From Macrocybe gigantea (lineage: Eukaryota > Basidiomycota > Agaricomycetes > Agaricales > Callistosporiaceae), in NCBI GenBank assembly GCA_011319805.1, contig SJRY01000266.1:896182-960181 (forward strand): a stretch of DNA of 64,000 nucleotides. Direction: 5' to 3'. The translations under genes were made by a program, and so were the position numbers. The notes beneath the pieces are model-generated. The model was not told the origin of the DNA. It was given only the letters and a program-made list of their open reading frames with translations, and made no database searches. Positions 37,861-49,941 of this stretch are shown here, piece after piece; position 1 is the first letter of the stretch, and the number at the start of each line of letters is the position of its first letter.

Positions 37861-39312
37861 TCAACGTCGGCCAGTATGCAAGAACTGCCGGATAGCTGGA
37901 AGCAGGAAGAGACGGACAGGGCTTAGGAAAGGTGGTATTACCATACCTCCGCCGAGTCCTCGTCGATGCCACGCATTGACTGTAGCACAGTCAGAATGGG
38001 TGTGACGTATTGAAAGATTCGGTACGTACCAACGGGCTGTGCACCGATGAACATGATTGAATATACCCACAACCTGCCTGGCCAACCACTGATCCGGCGA
38101 CCTGTGACCTTCCTCCATATGCGTTCAAGAATCAATATAAAGCCCTGAAGGGCGAAGAACATGGAAACGGTATGGTCTAATCCACGGCCCATCGAATACA
38201 TGGCGCATTCGTGGAACAGACCAGAGGCAATGAATGTGCCGAGTAGCATACCCACGTCTCCTGCGATCCACTGACCAGGGTAGCCGCCCAGAACCAGGAA
38301 GGTCTGACGGAGGAGTTGATGCCAGTGTTTCGCCCAGAACGCATGCATTGAATCGGCGCTCCACGGATGGTCCATCACAGGTGGCCACGACGTCGGAGAG
38401 CTGTTAAAGACAGTGATTGCAACGAGGGCACTAAGATCATGAACCATCTTGAACCCGACGAGAATTGCGCTTCCCGTCATCATGTGTATCAAAGTCGAAA
38501 CAAAATAACGTGCGACGGGCTGAAGATCTGAATAGAACATACTGCCACCCAATGGAGACCCGACACCTGGGAAGAGTTTGAGCCCCGACTCTAGCAAATC
38601 TAAGAGTAAATAGTTCTTTAAGAAGGATTTTGCAGTCTCTCGCAGGAATGCGTCGCGTTCCAGTGGCTTCGTGTGTTTAGGAACATGCACGCCTTGTCCA
38701 AATTTCCATTTCAGACCGCGGAGAGTGTGCATGACCTCCAATGCATCATAAAGCCATGCAGGGATGAAGGCCGGCTTTGCCTTTGGAGAAAGCTTTTGAG
38801 GGCCGTTGGCATTTGCCTTGCCTTTCATGTGCCCGGGTCGGCTTTCACCGACCTTCAGCATACCTTCTCTGCGAAGGGCAAATTCAAGGGCTTTCGCGAT
38901 AGTGACGGCAGCGAGAAGACCTTGGAGCACTTTTAAATTTATGCTTGGAGCAGCCCATGACGGATGATGCTTACATTGTCCCCAGTTGTACACGTTCAGC
39001 TGAGGTATCGTCCAAACATAACGATATGCCGACGCCACTATCCCACAAAGGACGATTGGCAAAAGTAATAGGCGTATTAGATAGGTATCCGGTCTTCGGG
39101 TAAGGTATGCCAGGAAAACAAAAGGCAAGTAGCATGCGATAGGATAAGGCCACGTCTGCCAGGTAATGGGTATCCGGTTGTGCAACTCCGGAATGATGAC
39201 CCGGATGGCCCGAAGGGTTCCGTATCGCAATCTGAATGTCGAACACGGTCAGTTTATGCATTTAAAACATGAGACGTAAGAAAGTATACTCGTCATTTAA
39301 CGAATGCCTCAT
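37861..39312 (-). CDS. Wax synthase-like membrane O-acyltransferase
   Basis: ATG at 39312 (MRHSLNDE) is in a short first exon spliced (GTATAC..CAG) to LRYGTLRAIRVIIPELHNRI. Several hydrophobic helices follow (IACYLPFVFLAYL, LIRLLLLPIVLCGIVAS, GMLLGTFIASGLF). The wax-synthase/MBOAT hallmark region reads MHAFWAKHWHQLLRQTFLVL and SGLFHECAMYSMGRG, with the conserved His in SGLFHE. The last exon, after an intron near 38026-37984, reads RRGLGGGMVIPPFLSPVRLF and stops at TGA (37863-37861). Fungal members include Tri7-like acetyltransferases and long-chain alcohol acyltransferases; the substrate here is unknown. Convergent with the cyclin gene, 76 bp apart. Confidence 0.85.
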
Positions 39313-39532
39313 TCTCGCAAAGTGCAATGTGATATGACCGCACCGGCAAGAGTCATGGATCGCCGAATTTGGTTGTGTTTTGATATGTGGTATTCACGCC
39401 TGCTTGCCCAACAATATTGGGTACTTTGTCCAAGGTCATCCGGTGTCAGACAAAACTTATTGGGCGATAAGGCATTGATTATCAGCATGTCCCGACGTAT
39501 AAGCCAGTGTTTCAATCTCTCCAGCATCCAGG

Positions 39533-41688
39533 ATGTTAGCCTCTCCGTTGTCTCGCTACAAACTGTCCCTGTTCGGTAGATCGATTGTTCTTATTCTCCT
39601 TGAGTAAGTCGCGTTCTCAATGTTATATGGTCTGTGGTCTAAATGTATTCTAGAATCTTATTCAATGTCATCTGTTGGATCGTTGCTGTCATCCTTTTCG
39701 CGGAAAGCAAAAACACTCAGTCCATCACGAGTCTGGCGTTGCTCGCTTGGGTATATCATCTCTGAATGCGCGCATACAGGCACCTAAAAGGCTGAACACT
39801 CCTTGTATCGCAAAGACCCTCGGTTTACGCCATGGTAAATTCCGATCCCGTAATGCTCGGATACCTCCACATCCAACGATGCCTCAGCGTTAGATGCAGA
39901 CCATATAAGGTTTGGACAGTTCAACAACCAGAAGCCGTATGTTCCATTCGTTCCATCAGTCATACGCATTGACCGGAAGGAACTAGATGGCCCGCTTTGA
40001 CGCGCCTAATCTGCGATCTAATATAGCGCCATCGACAATGCGACTCGGGGCCTGATTGGTTTTGGACAACTGCCAGTTACCTGCGGCCTGTTCTTTTCGT
40101 TTGGTCACAGCACCATCGTGATCGCCGTCGTACGTGCCAGTCGTCCCGGCTAGCGTTATGCATACCAGCAGTCGCGTCTGACCCCGGCGACCGCAGACGA
40201 TTGCAATAGCGATTTCATCCAGCGTGTATAATCGCTTGCACAATGTTGGAGATGTGGGCGGCATAATCGGTGAGCCTTAATCTCTGTGGCGCCCATTACA
40301 GATATTACAAGGTTTGGACTCTAAAAATAACATAATTATTTGTAGGTGCAGCAGTCAGCGGATCGTTTCTATTCATCATTGCTGTGGTCAACTCCGCGAT
40401 ACTCTGGAAAACTCTAAAGCAAAGGCGAAAGGTCAGGCTGACCGCACACCCTGCAGATCTTGGCGCTCATGCCTCGTGAACTCCACAGAAAAATTCTGCC
40501 GGCGACGATGTACGTAAACAAGGTGGCATGATCATGATGCGCTTGTTGGGTCCCATAATGACATTCGTGGACCGTCCCTGGAAGGTGAGGGTCACCTTTG
40601 CTTCCGTTCGTGGCGATTTCCATTGTTCGAACGGACATTCAGATGTATCCCGTCGGTTTGTTGTTCGGACTCGGTAAGCTCGCTAATAGATTTCTCGTTC
40701 CTATGATGCTCTGATGGCACTCAAATGGCCGAAATACAACCTCTCTGTGCAGGGTTTGATACAGCATCTTCTATCGCGCTCTTGGCGATTTCTGCGGTGG
40801 CACAGAAAAAGGCAGACGACACGTCCGTGCCGTCCAGCCACATCATCGTGTTTCCCGTGCGATTTTGTTCCATTCTTCATCACAACTAAAACCAGAGTAG
40901 TGATGACTCAGGCCCTCCACAGTTCCTCTTTACGGCAGGGATGTCACTGATTGACTCCTTGGATTCCATATTGATGTTGTATTCCTATTCCGGGTTCCCC
41001 GAGAACAAGTGGACCCTGCTCGAACAACGGGTCTCACCAGCTAGAAGCGTGGAAACTTCTCAAGATAAGGAGTTGACATTGGGTTGTGCGTTCAGGTCCC
41101 ATCAACTTGTTGTTCTGTTTTCATGCTTTCTTTTTTTTGCCCGCTCTCACGTAACCATGCAAATTCGGCTGCGTGACTGGGGATGATTTAAATTGCATTA
41201 CTTCTGAAAACAATCAAGTGCCTGTCGAGGGCTTGGATCACACCAGCGCTGTGGAGGCACGGGACCCGCCAGTGACACCCAACGCCAGAGCAAAGATGAA
41301 CACAATGTCCAGATTCGGTATCGTTCTGACGTTGATGAGCGTCCTTGTCGCATTCAGGTACGTCTTTTGACTGCGGGGACCCACCAGTGGCTTCCCCTGA
41401 GTTGTTGGAAAGAAACGAAATCAGAGCGCTTCTAGCATCTCGCTGATTACGATCATGGGATTGATCGGAGAACAGTGCGGCAAGTGCGCTGCTGCTGCGC
41501 AGGCGACAGATGGTGGCGGGTTGGCAGGCAGCTGGTGGAGGGCCTGGGCGAGGGCAAACGACAACTCTAGTTATGTGGGCGCTGCCATCGTGGGCACTTT
41601 TTTACTGATGGTTTTGGGCTGGTATGGCATGAGGATGGCGATCCGCCTCATGAAAGGGAGGCACGAGGATGGTACAGATCATGCCTGA
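39533..41688 (+). CDS. nic1: NiCoT-family nickel (cobalt) transporter, Nic1-like
   Basis: About a dozen small exons, starting ATG 39533 (MLASPLSRYKLSLFGRSIVL). Splicing restores both family signatures: LGLRHALDADHI, split by an intron after RH, and LIGFGQLPVTCGLFFSFGHS followed by TIVIAV. Further helices: GAAVSGSFLFIIAVVNSAIL, MIMMRLLGPIMTFVDRPWK, MYPVGLLFGLGFDTASSIAL, LFTAGMSLIDSLDSILMLYS and SYVGAAIVGTFLLMVLGWYG. His/Asp residues of the first signature bind Ni2+. In fungi such permeases supply nickel for urease at the plasma membrane. No frame break is needed. TGA at 41686. Confidence 0.9.
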
Positions 41689-41750
41689 CATGGGTAGTCG
41701 AGACAAATCGACGACCATCAAATGATATCTTTTTTTTTTCTTTTTTTACA

Positions 41751-43272
41751 TCAGAGTTTCTCGACCTGTTCTTCAAGCCATTCCCATACTTGTTTGCCAA
41801 GCTTTGGATCTTGGGTCTCGGGGCTTGGGCGTCCGACCCGTGCCCAAGGCGCCAAGTACTGTTGAATATTCAATTCAGCAGACTATAAACACGTGTACAA
41901 TTTCTGGGGTGCACTCACTTCGCCGTTGAGCTTGGCAGCTTCCTCGGACGTGCCGCCCCAGAGCTGCGTGAGGGGACCCATCTCAGTCGGGTACAGAATC
42001 AGGCTCTGCAGACACGACAGGCCGGGGAAGCATCAATGTTGCATCCCAAATATGGGGTAGAGCACATGAAGAGTTCGTCGGTGCCGTGTTGATGAGACAA
42101 AAAAATCGTCAAAAAGTCAAAAAGAAAAGCTCTCACCAAAAGGAAGTACTCGATCCAGGAGAGGTGTCGCTGGAGATCTGAGAACAAGTTGCCAGGATTA
42201 GCGGCGATAGAGATGATGCCTTGATCGCCATAGCGCCTCGCGAGCTCCTTGGCGAACACGATGTTTCCCTATGGAGATCGAAAAGGCGGGATGCATGCGG
42301 CGATGTTCGGAGTCAGCGAATGTGTGACAGCGCGCGCCGGCTGAAGGAATCGTACGCACGAATTTGCTTTGGCAGTACAGGTCCAGCGACCTTTTCTTCC
42401 TCCTGGCAGGGCCGTCTTTGAACGTGTTGAAGTCGAGCGCTTGGAGGTAGTGCATCACGGACGCGGTCGTGATGACCCGGACGTGCTTCTCGGGGCTGGA
42501 TTTTGCGGTCGCGATGAGCGTCGGCAGGAGAAGCTTTGTGAAGTAAAAGGGGCCTGGCGGGAAGGAAGAATGAGATTTTGCAAGACGGGTTCTGATGTGG
42601 GAAACTGCTGGTTTACCGAGGACGTTGGTTCCCCATTGGAGGTCGTAACCGTCAGCAGTCACTTGGTCGACGGGGGCGCTCATGAGTCCTCTAAAGACCG
42701 CGGCGAATGAGCACAGTGACTCTGGCAGCTCGAAGCACATACGCATTGTTGAACAAGATATGGAGCTCCTTTTCTCTCCTGCACACACGCAAACGCCGTC
42801 AAAGCACTGATCCGTATCCCGTGTGACGGGAATCGCTCACGTTTGATACTCCTCCGCTGCCGCTTTGACGGATTCGAGATCGGCGAGGTCCAATTTTAGA
42901 AAATAGGCTTCCTTTCCTGTCTCCTTGCGAAGCTCTTCGATCGCTTGTTCTGTCTTCTCCTTGCTCCGGCAAGCCATGTATACCTTGGCATTGCGATTCA
43001 GCAGGGCCTGTGCGACGCGGCGAACAGTCGGAAAATATTCAATAAAACAAAACAAAAAAGATGAAACGGACCTTGACGGTCAGTTTCCCGATTCCGCTGT
43101 AGCGAAAAATGTCAATTTCATACTCAAACACGGCTTGAGGGAACGCGCGTGCGTACGTGTTCGAGCCAGTGACCATGACCACCTTCCCCGTCAAGTCCGG
43201 AACGTCTTGGACAGAGTACGTGGCCTCGGGCGGCCACGACTCGTCTTTCATCGCAGACATGGTAGATCCCAT
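41751..43272 (-). CDS. Short-chain dehydrogenase/reductase (retinol-dehydrogenase-like), copy 1
   Basis: Starts at ATG 43272 or 43260. Joined exons give VPDLTGKVVMVTGSNTGIGK (Rossmann TGxxxGxG), ALLNRNAKVYMACRSKEKTE, LKLDLADLESVKAAAEEYQT, VTADGYDLQWGTNVLGPFYF, VRVITTASVMHYLQALDFNT, the active-site YCQSKF (YxxxK), VFAKELARRYGDQGIISIAA NPGNL and a C-terminus WARVGRPSPETQDPKLGKQV. All SDR catalytic elements are present and frame is maintained. Substrate unknown. A paralogue with the same organisation is at 49942-51332. Confidence 0.87.
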
Positions 43273-43932
43273 CTTTCAACTTTCGTTCTCTTTTTCTCGA
43301 AGAACGATCAGCGGGTTGAGAGAAACTGCCAGCGGGACAGAAGACGCAGGACGGCAAATTTAAGGAACTCGGCCCCAGGCGGCGTCGTACGCCTCGGCCA
43401 GGTCAGGTCATGACCGAGCAGGGTGAAGGTCATATGTTATCCAGGCGTCAACCCTCATAGAAAAAGTGAACAAAATGCCCAAGCGACGTCCCGCCTTTGT
43501 GACAGCTGATCGACCAATTTGGCCAAAAAGTTCCATCCGTTTCTGTTGAAAAAAGAAGAGGTAGCGTCTTTCAATGACATCATCTTGTGGGGAATGTACA
43601 GAAAAAGTAATCGTTCTTATATTTCAGAGATTCGACAACAGGGAAAAGAGGTAAAGAGAAAAAAAAAAAGATCCCATCGCACTGAGAAGGCTTCATATCA
43701 TAACAAAAAAGAGACAATACTACTCAGACACTGATATACACTGTTTGGAAAGGAAGAGAGGATGAGCGCACGAGATGCGATTTCAAAAAGAGAAGATAAG
43801 TAAAAGGAAAAGGAAACAGGCAAGACGACACATATTTTCGGGTGGCTTTGGGAGAAAGCCAGCCTGTCGGTTATATAGTAGTTGAAATCAGATTGCTAAG
43901 TGCAAAGAAGACTAAACCCTTCAGATCGTCAT
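43273..43932. other. Intergenic: SDR promoter and MADS-box 3' flank
   Basis: Purine-rich and A-rich runs (for example 43650-43672 and 43790-43820); no gene seen. Confidence 0.4.
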
Positions 43933-45363
43933 TCATCGACGGCCATAATGCCCGCCCTGTCCGACAGGAGGCTGCTGTGGTGCCCAGTGCCCATGCTGAG
44001 CCGCAGCTGCAGCAAGGCCTCCTAGTTGCTGTCCAGGACCGCCCTGGGTCGTCGGAGCGCCAGGGCCGGGGTACGAGTAGCCACCTGGGGAAATCATATG
44101 TCCGCCATAGAGGTTGGGATCGTGCTGCTGATGGTGTCCCTGCGGCTGCGTCTGCGACTGCCCAGGGTGGTGGGCATACGATCCGCCCGAGTACTGCTGC
44201 GACGAACCTGGCACCTGCTGATGTTGTTGCTGCGGGGATGTGGGCGAGCCGAGCGAGATCTGGGACGGGGGCGGTGCCTGTGCATGTTGGGGGTGCGGCT
44301 GGGACGGGGGCGGGGCCTGACCTGTCGGAGGGATCGACAGCGGCGGGATCGTCGAGTTGGGTGAATGTGGCGAAGTCGCACCGCGATTGGGCCCACCGGC
44401 AGAGGGAGGCCCCGCAGCGGACGATGCACGCCTGCGCCGCTTATCGCCAGAGGAAGCGCGACCACCGTGCGCGGCGGTGTCCTCGTTATCACCGTCGTCA
44501 TCGTCGTCCTTGACGTTGCTACCGCCGGAGGCACCGCTGCCGATGGAAAGGCCACCGGGAAGGTTGTTGGGTGGCGGGGGCATAGACATGTTGGGAGTGG
44601 TGCGGCCGATGGGGGCGCCGACGGGCATGTTGGACGGGAGGGTGCCGTGCGGTGCGTTGAGGCATGCCTGGATGAGATTTTTGCCCTCGGGCTGGGTGAC
44701 GAGGGGCTGGAGCTTGGCGGTGGTGAAGGTGTAGACTAGGCCGGTCTCGGACACGACGAGGAGGAGGACCTGAGTGCCGGTGAGGGTGGACAGCTCGTAT
44801 GCCTGGTGTGGCAGGGCGTGAAATGGGGAGGCGGGACATAAGAGGAAGAAATGTTACCTTTTTCATTATGCCTGTAAATGGTGATTGTGAGAACGACGAT
44901 TCTGTGTGCGAGAGAGTGGGCTGAGACTGAGAGAGAGCTGCTCACCTGCCTTCCTTTTGGAGAACGTTATATGACGTCTCGATTTATCCTGAATAAATTC
45001 GATCTTGATCTTTCTTCTGCCCGCCTTCTTGTCGGATTTTGGCTTTTCGTCGTCGTCGTCGTCTTCACCCGCGCTGTCTACGGCATCGTGGTCGTTGATA
45101 AACGCGTCCTCACCGACCTGGGGTGCGCCAGCGGGAGGCTGCTGATGTTGGTCAGCAGGCGCGGCGGGGTTGGCAGAGTGAGGTGCGTCGAGAGTGCGTT
45201 GGCGCTTTCGCATGGTAGGAGACGGGGGTTGAGCTGCGGAGGACGTTGTGGGCTGATCGTGCGGGAGGAGAGGCGAGCCAGAAAGGGAAGGAGGAGCCGC
45301 GGTGTTGGAATAGGAATACGATGTTGAGTTACTTGTACCAGATGAAACCCGGCGAAACGCCAT
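43933..45363 (-). CDS. mcm1: MADS-box transcription factor, SRF/Mcm1 type
   Basis: ATG at 45363. A disordered Ser/Pro-rich N-terminus with an acidic run (DSAGEDDDDDE) precedes the MADS box GRRKIKIEFIQDKSRRHITF SKRKAGIMKKAYELSTLTGT and QVLLLVVSETGLVYTFTT, matching Mcm1/SRF including KLQPLVTQPEGKNLIQACLN. Two introns (GTGAGC..CAG and GTAACA..CAG) interrupt the MADS box around the 9-residue GIMKK segment. A long Gln/Pro/Gly-rich activation-type tail ends GQGGHYGRR at TGA (43935-43933). In fungi this factor controls cell-cycle, mating and stress genes. A 14-nt A run (T on the coding strand) sits 5 nt before the ATG. Confidence 0.95.
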
Positions 45364-46327
45364 GGCCCAAAAAAAAAAAAAAGAAAAGAAAAAGAGAAAA
45401 AGGGACTAACGAGAAGGTTGAACTGAAAGCAGCGGATGAGTTGTGAGGAGGATTATTTGGAGGAAGCTGTTACGGACGATGGCCGGAAAAGGAATCCTTG
45501 AGTGAGAGGGCGAAAAGGGAAGGTTGATCAGGAAAAAAAGCCCAGCCCATGCCACATATAAACTGTCAATACATGAACAAATAAAACACCTAATCCCGGC
45601 CTTCTCCGGCCGCGCCACCAAATCGGGGGTACAATCTCTCTTTCCCATTTGCTTCCGTCGATCAACTCCTCCACCTTATCGCTGACGTCGCACTCTCACG
45701 ATGCACTGCCTCATCCATATAAAGTAACTATAGATATAAATCGGGACGCTTCCCGTCTTGATCCATCCGTCCTAGACGCGTCTTTAGTGCGCTCAAGTTC
45801 CCCCAAAAACCCCTGAATCCCCCGGCCCAAAAGGAAATTTAATCATCGTTTCACAACTGCAAATACTTGCAAACACCTGCTGACCCATGCCTCATGACTC
45901 CCGCAGCTTCCATTTCTGCGCAACAACCCAATCGTATTACAAATCCCACAAACATAATAACAATCTTTTCAATAGATGTCTTCGTCTCTGCATCGCTGGA
46001 TCAGAGGCGATGAAGGGTATCCGTGGGCGGCGAACCGTCCTTCGACGGCCCCACGCTCGATCACGGCCCCCATCTCTCCCCGTCCCCGCTGGTCACACAG
46101 AGCTGGCGCCGTGCGCTCTTTAACATTCACTCCTCCCCACACCCGGGACAGCGCTGTCCCCTGGAAAATGCCGCCGAGCACGCATGGCAGTGCTGCAATA
46201 ATCAAACATGCCTTGTTCTTCGGCTTCTTAGGGTCTTTTTTTGCTCCACGCATCTTCGAAGCGGCCTAGAAATCAAGTTGAGCACACTGCACAGAGAATA
46301 AACATCTCTGTCTCCGGACGCCAAGTC
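45364..46327. promoter_or_regulatory. Upstream region of the MADS-box gene
   Basis: Contains the A-run at 45369-45382, a palindrome AGACGCGTCT at 45774-45783, TATA-like ATATAAAG at about 45716, and a possible small ORF (separate entry). Confidence 0.4.
45976..46269 (+). CDS. Possible small membrane protein, unrecognised
   Basis: A 97-codon ORF from ATG 45976 ends in a hydrophobic segment IIKHALFFGFLGSFFAPRIF. It sits between the MADS-box gene and the Red1-like gene. No family recognised, no intron signals, and overlapping ORFs exist in other frames, so it may be chance. Confidence 0.25.
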   Translation: MSSSLHRWIRGDEGYPWAANRPSTAPRSITAPISPRPRWSHRAGAVRSLTFTPPHTRDSAVPWKMPPSTHGSAAIIKHALFFGFLGSFFAPRIFEAA

Positions 46328-49300
46328 CTATCTTGGCGGAGCCGTACGCGCAAGAGCCGCCATGGCCGACGCGACCCGTTCTTCTAGTCCCGTCTTCGGG
46401 GCCGCCGCCCGCGCTTCTTCCAGCGCCGTTTGGATTCTTCTCTCCGAGATCCCGTGCTCAGCCAGCCACGCCACCGGAAGCGTGTTGAACAGGTAATTAG
46501 ACACGTCCTGATCTAACAATGGAAAACAAAGTCGTGCATGGAAACCAGGGGGGGGAAGGGAAGGAGGGAAAATGGAAACAGGTCAATGCATAAGGTGATT
46601 TAATGGAAAAACAAGGGCCAAGGCACCTCGAGATAGCCACGCACCTAAAGGCTCTGTCCCACTCCCTCCCATCCGTCCAACCAGGCGGCTGAGATGATTG
46701 TCTTTGCATTTCTCATCCCGGCACACCCCTCCTCCGGGGATCTCATAATGACAGATCGGCTTCGAAGGGTCCAGCATCTTGATGGCCCTGGCCCGTTCGA
46801 AAGGCTTAATGTCTGGAAATGCGAACCGGGTCACGCGCCCAGTGTGAGTAGAAGACGGGAATGCTAAAGTAGCCAAACGAGAGGAAGACGGTCCAGAAGA
46901 CAAGGCAGGAGACATCTCGTCACTAGTTAGATTATTTGAAAAGATAGCATGCCGTAGATCCATTGCCAGAAGAGGGTACCACTTGAAAAGGGATTCATAA
47001 GGGGCATAGTTAGCATCAGAGCGGCCTTGACGTGTTGACCAGGCTGCCGATTGGTCCTGACTTTCGTCTTGCCTTTGGCGGTCCAATATTGTCTTCGGCG
47101 GGACCTAGATGAAGAGTGCAGTCAGTAACATCCTTATCTTGATATGGATCCGTGACCAGAACATGTCTGGCCATTATCCATGAAAGAAAACAAGACGAAC
47201 TCCCATGACGCACCTGTGTCGACGAAGACGATGCCAAGTCCACGTCGACTGGGACAACTTTTGATGACGATTCAACCACCGTTGAGGGCGCGACCTAGAG
47301 GTGAACACAGGAGTGCAGAGGAAAGAAGGGAGGAAAAGAAAACAACAGAAAAAACCGTGAGTCAATGCTGCTAGTAAATGGCTGCCACGCGGCAAGCGAG
47401 GAAAGGGATTCTTGCCACTTGGTCTTGTCGTGCTTCCCACAATTTCGAATCTGCATGCGCGTCAAAGACCGATCAAGGAAAGAATACAGAGACGCGCTCG
47501 CCTTCGTCAACCACCACACTACTATCGCTTTGTGCACCGTTGCGCGTTATGAATGCTATGGGAGGAATGGAAACGTCACAATCTTCTGGATGCTACAGAG
47601 AACAGAAGAAAAACCTGGAGCCATCTGAGCAGCAGGTTGAATCTGGCCAACTACGAGTGGTCAGGTTGATATCAATTACATAGAACCATATACCTTACCA
47701 GAAGAAGAACGAGACGTAGTCGTAGAGTCCTCGCGACTACTGACAAATGTGGGCTCTTCGCTTCCTGCCTTGCTATCTGGTAGCGTCGTTGCTGCTTCAG
47801 CTTCTTCTTGCTTCACGTCAAACGCCTTATTGTCCTTCTTCTTATCGGTCAGCTTGTTCTTCTCGGCCTCCATCATAGATTTCGTCATCTACAACTCGGA
47901 AATAAATTCCATGCAGCAAAGGGCTGAGCAGAGCGCGCTTACTGCGGCCAGTTTTTTCGACCGATTTTGCTCTCTTTGGGCAATTAGTTCCCTCATGCGA
48001 CGGATTTCGTTCTCCTTCTCGATTAGGGCAGCCGGCGACAACACGTTGCGCGGAACGGGTGTAGTCGAGACTGGTGATGGAATCCAAGAATTATTGACAC
48101 TCTGTATATTGCCTCTTGGTTTTGGTCTCGGCGAAGCGCGAGCACTGGTTCGTTTCTCCATTTCGACGGCCTTGATGATCGTCGGCTGATCATCATCTTC
48201 GCTGTCACTAAGGTCGATGACGCAGCGCCTCATTGTGCTTATGCCCGCAAAACCATTGCTCGCCTTCTGTCTCGTCAACGCATACGGTGAAGGCGCAACC
48301 CCATAGCTACTCCCGGTGCTTTGAGGCCTTGAACCGTCGTAGTCAACAAAATCCGAAGCCACAGGTCTCTTGGTCCCGCGTCGAGGCTGTTGAGAATAAC
48401 TTTCGGACGTCTCTGAAGCGAAGGAAAAAGTGGTCACCGTAGATCCAGTAGACGACGGGGGATAGGGCACCGATGAAGCAATGTCGTCGCTAACAGAATT
48501 CCGCCGGACGCTGTTTCCAGATAACGAAAAAGTCGAGGACTTGGCGAGACCGAGACCTGGTATTTCATCGACGTCCATGTCTTCCGGCTCTTGCTGTTTG
48601 TTTTGAAGCAGAATATCATCATCCTCCGTTCCAAGAGTAGGTGGAGTTGGACCTATGGATTTCAGGAAATCATCCACAGTTTCTGTCGGCACCAGAGACA
48701 TCATCTTGACGTCTCGCTGCTCATCACTTGAAGGTGCAACCGCAGTCGACGCTTTCGTTGTGGAGGCCGTTATTTGTTTGGACTTCCTAGAAGCTATGGC
48801 GGCTTTGCGCGCTAGGAGTTCTTGACGGCGTTGTTGCTCCATATCATGCAAACTCGCAGAGGGCGAATGAAGAACATCCATTTGAAGTGAAGAGGCGGGA
48901 GCAGGGGTGACCAGGTTTGCTGAAGATTCGGTGACAGGTGGTACAGGCGCTTGATCTGGCGATGGCGGGCTTGCTAAAATTGGTACCGGCCTTCCAAAGG
49001 TGGCGCGGGAGATATCTCTGTTCCAATGAGTGTTGGCTGGTACCGTATTAAACCAGCGGTATCAAAATTTTGGGGTAATCGCAGGTTGAGTTCGGTAAAA
49101 ATGTAATAGACAAGTTCTCTGTGAAGACCACAGTCGACAAGGTATTCTGGAGGGACACCCCAACCAAGAAGATCAAGGACCAAGTCCTTGGCCCTATCGT
49201 ACTGCCCTTGACTTACTGATAACTGCATCAGACACATGAGATGCTGCGAGAAAAGAGGTATTACTGACAGTGTATTCCTGGCCGAACTTGTTCGGAATCC

Positions 49301-49851
49301 ACCACAAATGAAAGATTGGGTGATGAAATAGAAGCTGCGGCTTCCGTCATATGCTTTGCGCCCACAACGCGGGTATCCAATTTTCGATCGGGAGCTTCAG
49401 AGGATGGCTGAGCAATGGGTTGCAATGAAAGGCTGCGCCTATAACGTGGTTCGTCAACCGGCGGGTGCGGGGTGACTAATTCAGCGTTTGGAATAGCGGC
49501 AGGCGGCTGGGCAGTCTCTTCGTCGCTGATTTCGCCTTCTTCCCGGACCTGACTAGTGTCAGAGGTATTCAATGAGACAGACTCGGACGGCGCCGGTTTT
49601 GAAGGGGACGCTTTAGCAGTTGCGGAAGTTGGAACCGACCCCTCCTCCTGACCGTAATCAAGCTGAAATTCATTTTCAGCTGGCGGAGGACGAGAATATG
49701 ATGGAGATGGTGTGAAATCTGTTGGAGCCTTACGTCTCTTGGACTTAAGGGTGGAAAGAGCGACCGCCCGCAGTGAGAAGGCGGCATCTGAGGGCGAGGT
49801 GGACAGACTTGAATTGCCATCTGCGCGGCGGGCATCGATGTCGGAGGACAT
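46328..49851 (-). CDS. Zinc-finger protein of the ZFC3H1/Red1 type
   Basis: ATG 49851 (MSSDIDARRADGNSSLS) begins a long, mostly disordered, Ser/Pro-rich protein. Segments include EEGEISDEETAQ, LSFVVDSEQVRPG, DLVLDLLGWGVPPEYLVDCG, DMDVDEIPGLGLAKSS, MRRCVIDLSDSEDDDQPTII and a coiled coil AALIEKENEIRRMRELIAQR. Near the C-terminus the putative zinc finger reads RAIKMLDPSKPICHYEIPGG GVCRDEKCKDNHLSRL, the CCCH-like pattern of the zf-C3H1 family found in Red1/ZFC3H1, which targets RNAs to the nuclear exosome. About nine introns. TAG stop at 46330-46328. Family assignment rests mainly on that finger. Confidence 0.78.
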
Positions 49852-49941
49852 GAGTGTCCGTGGTTGACGAGGGAATAGATCTGTTTACACCAGTCAAGTG
49901 GTTGTTTTCCTACACGTGCCGTGTGCACGGACCATGCCCAA
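49852..49941. promoter_or_regulatory. 90-bp bidirectional promoter, Red1-like / SDR copy 2
   Basis: Head-to-head start codons 90 bp apart with CACGTG at 49912-49917. Confidence 0.4.

Noticed and set aside
39304..39579. Plus-strand ORF before the nickel transporter
   Set aside because: It overlaps the transporter's start in another frame and shows no family features; the transporter start at 39533 is supported by conserved downstream exons.
43842..44734. Long + strand ORFs opposite the MADS-box C-terminal exon
   Set aside because: They are antisense shadows of a Gln/Pro/Gly-rich coding repeat; no motifs and Mcm1 is certain on the other strand.
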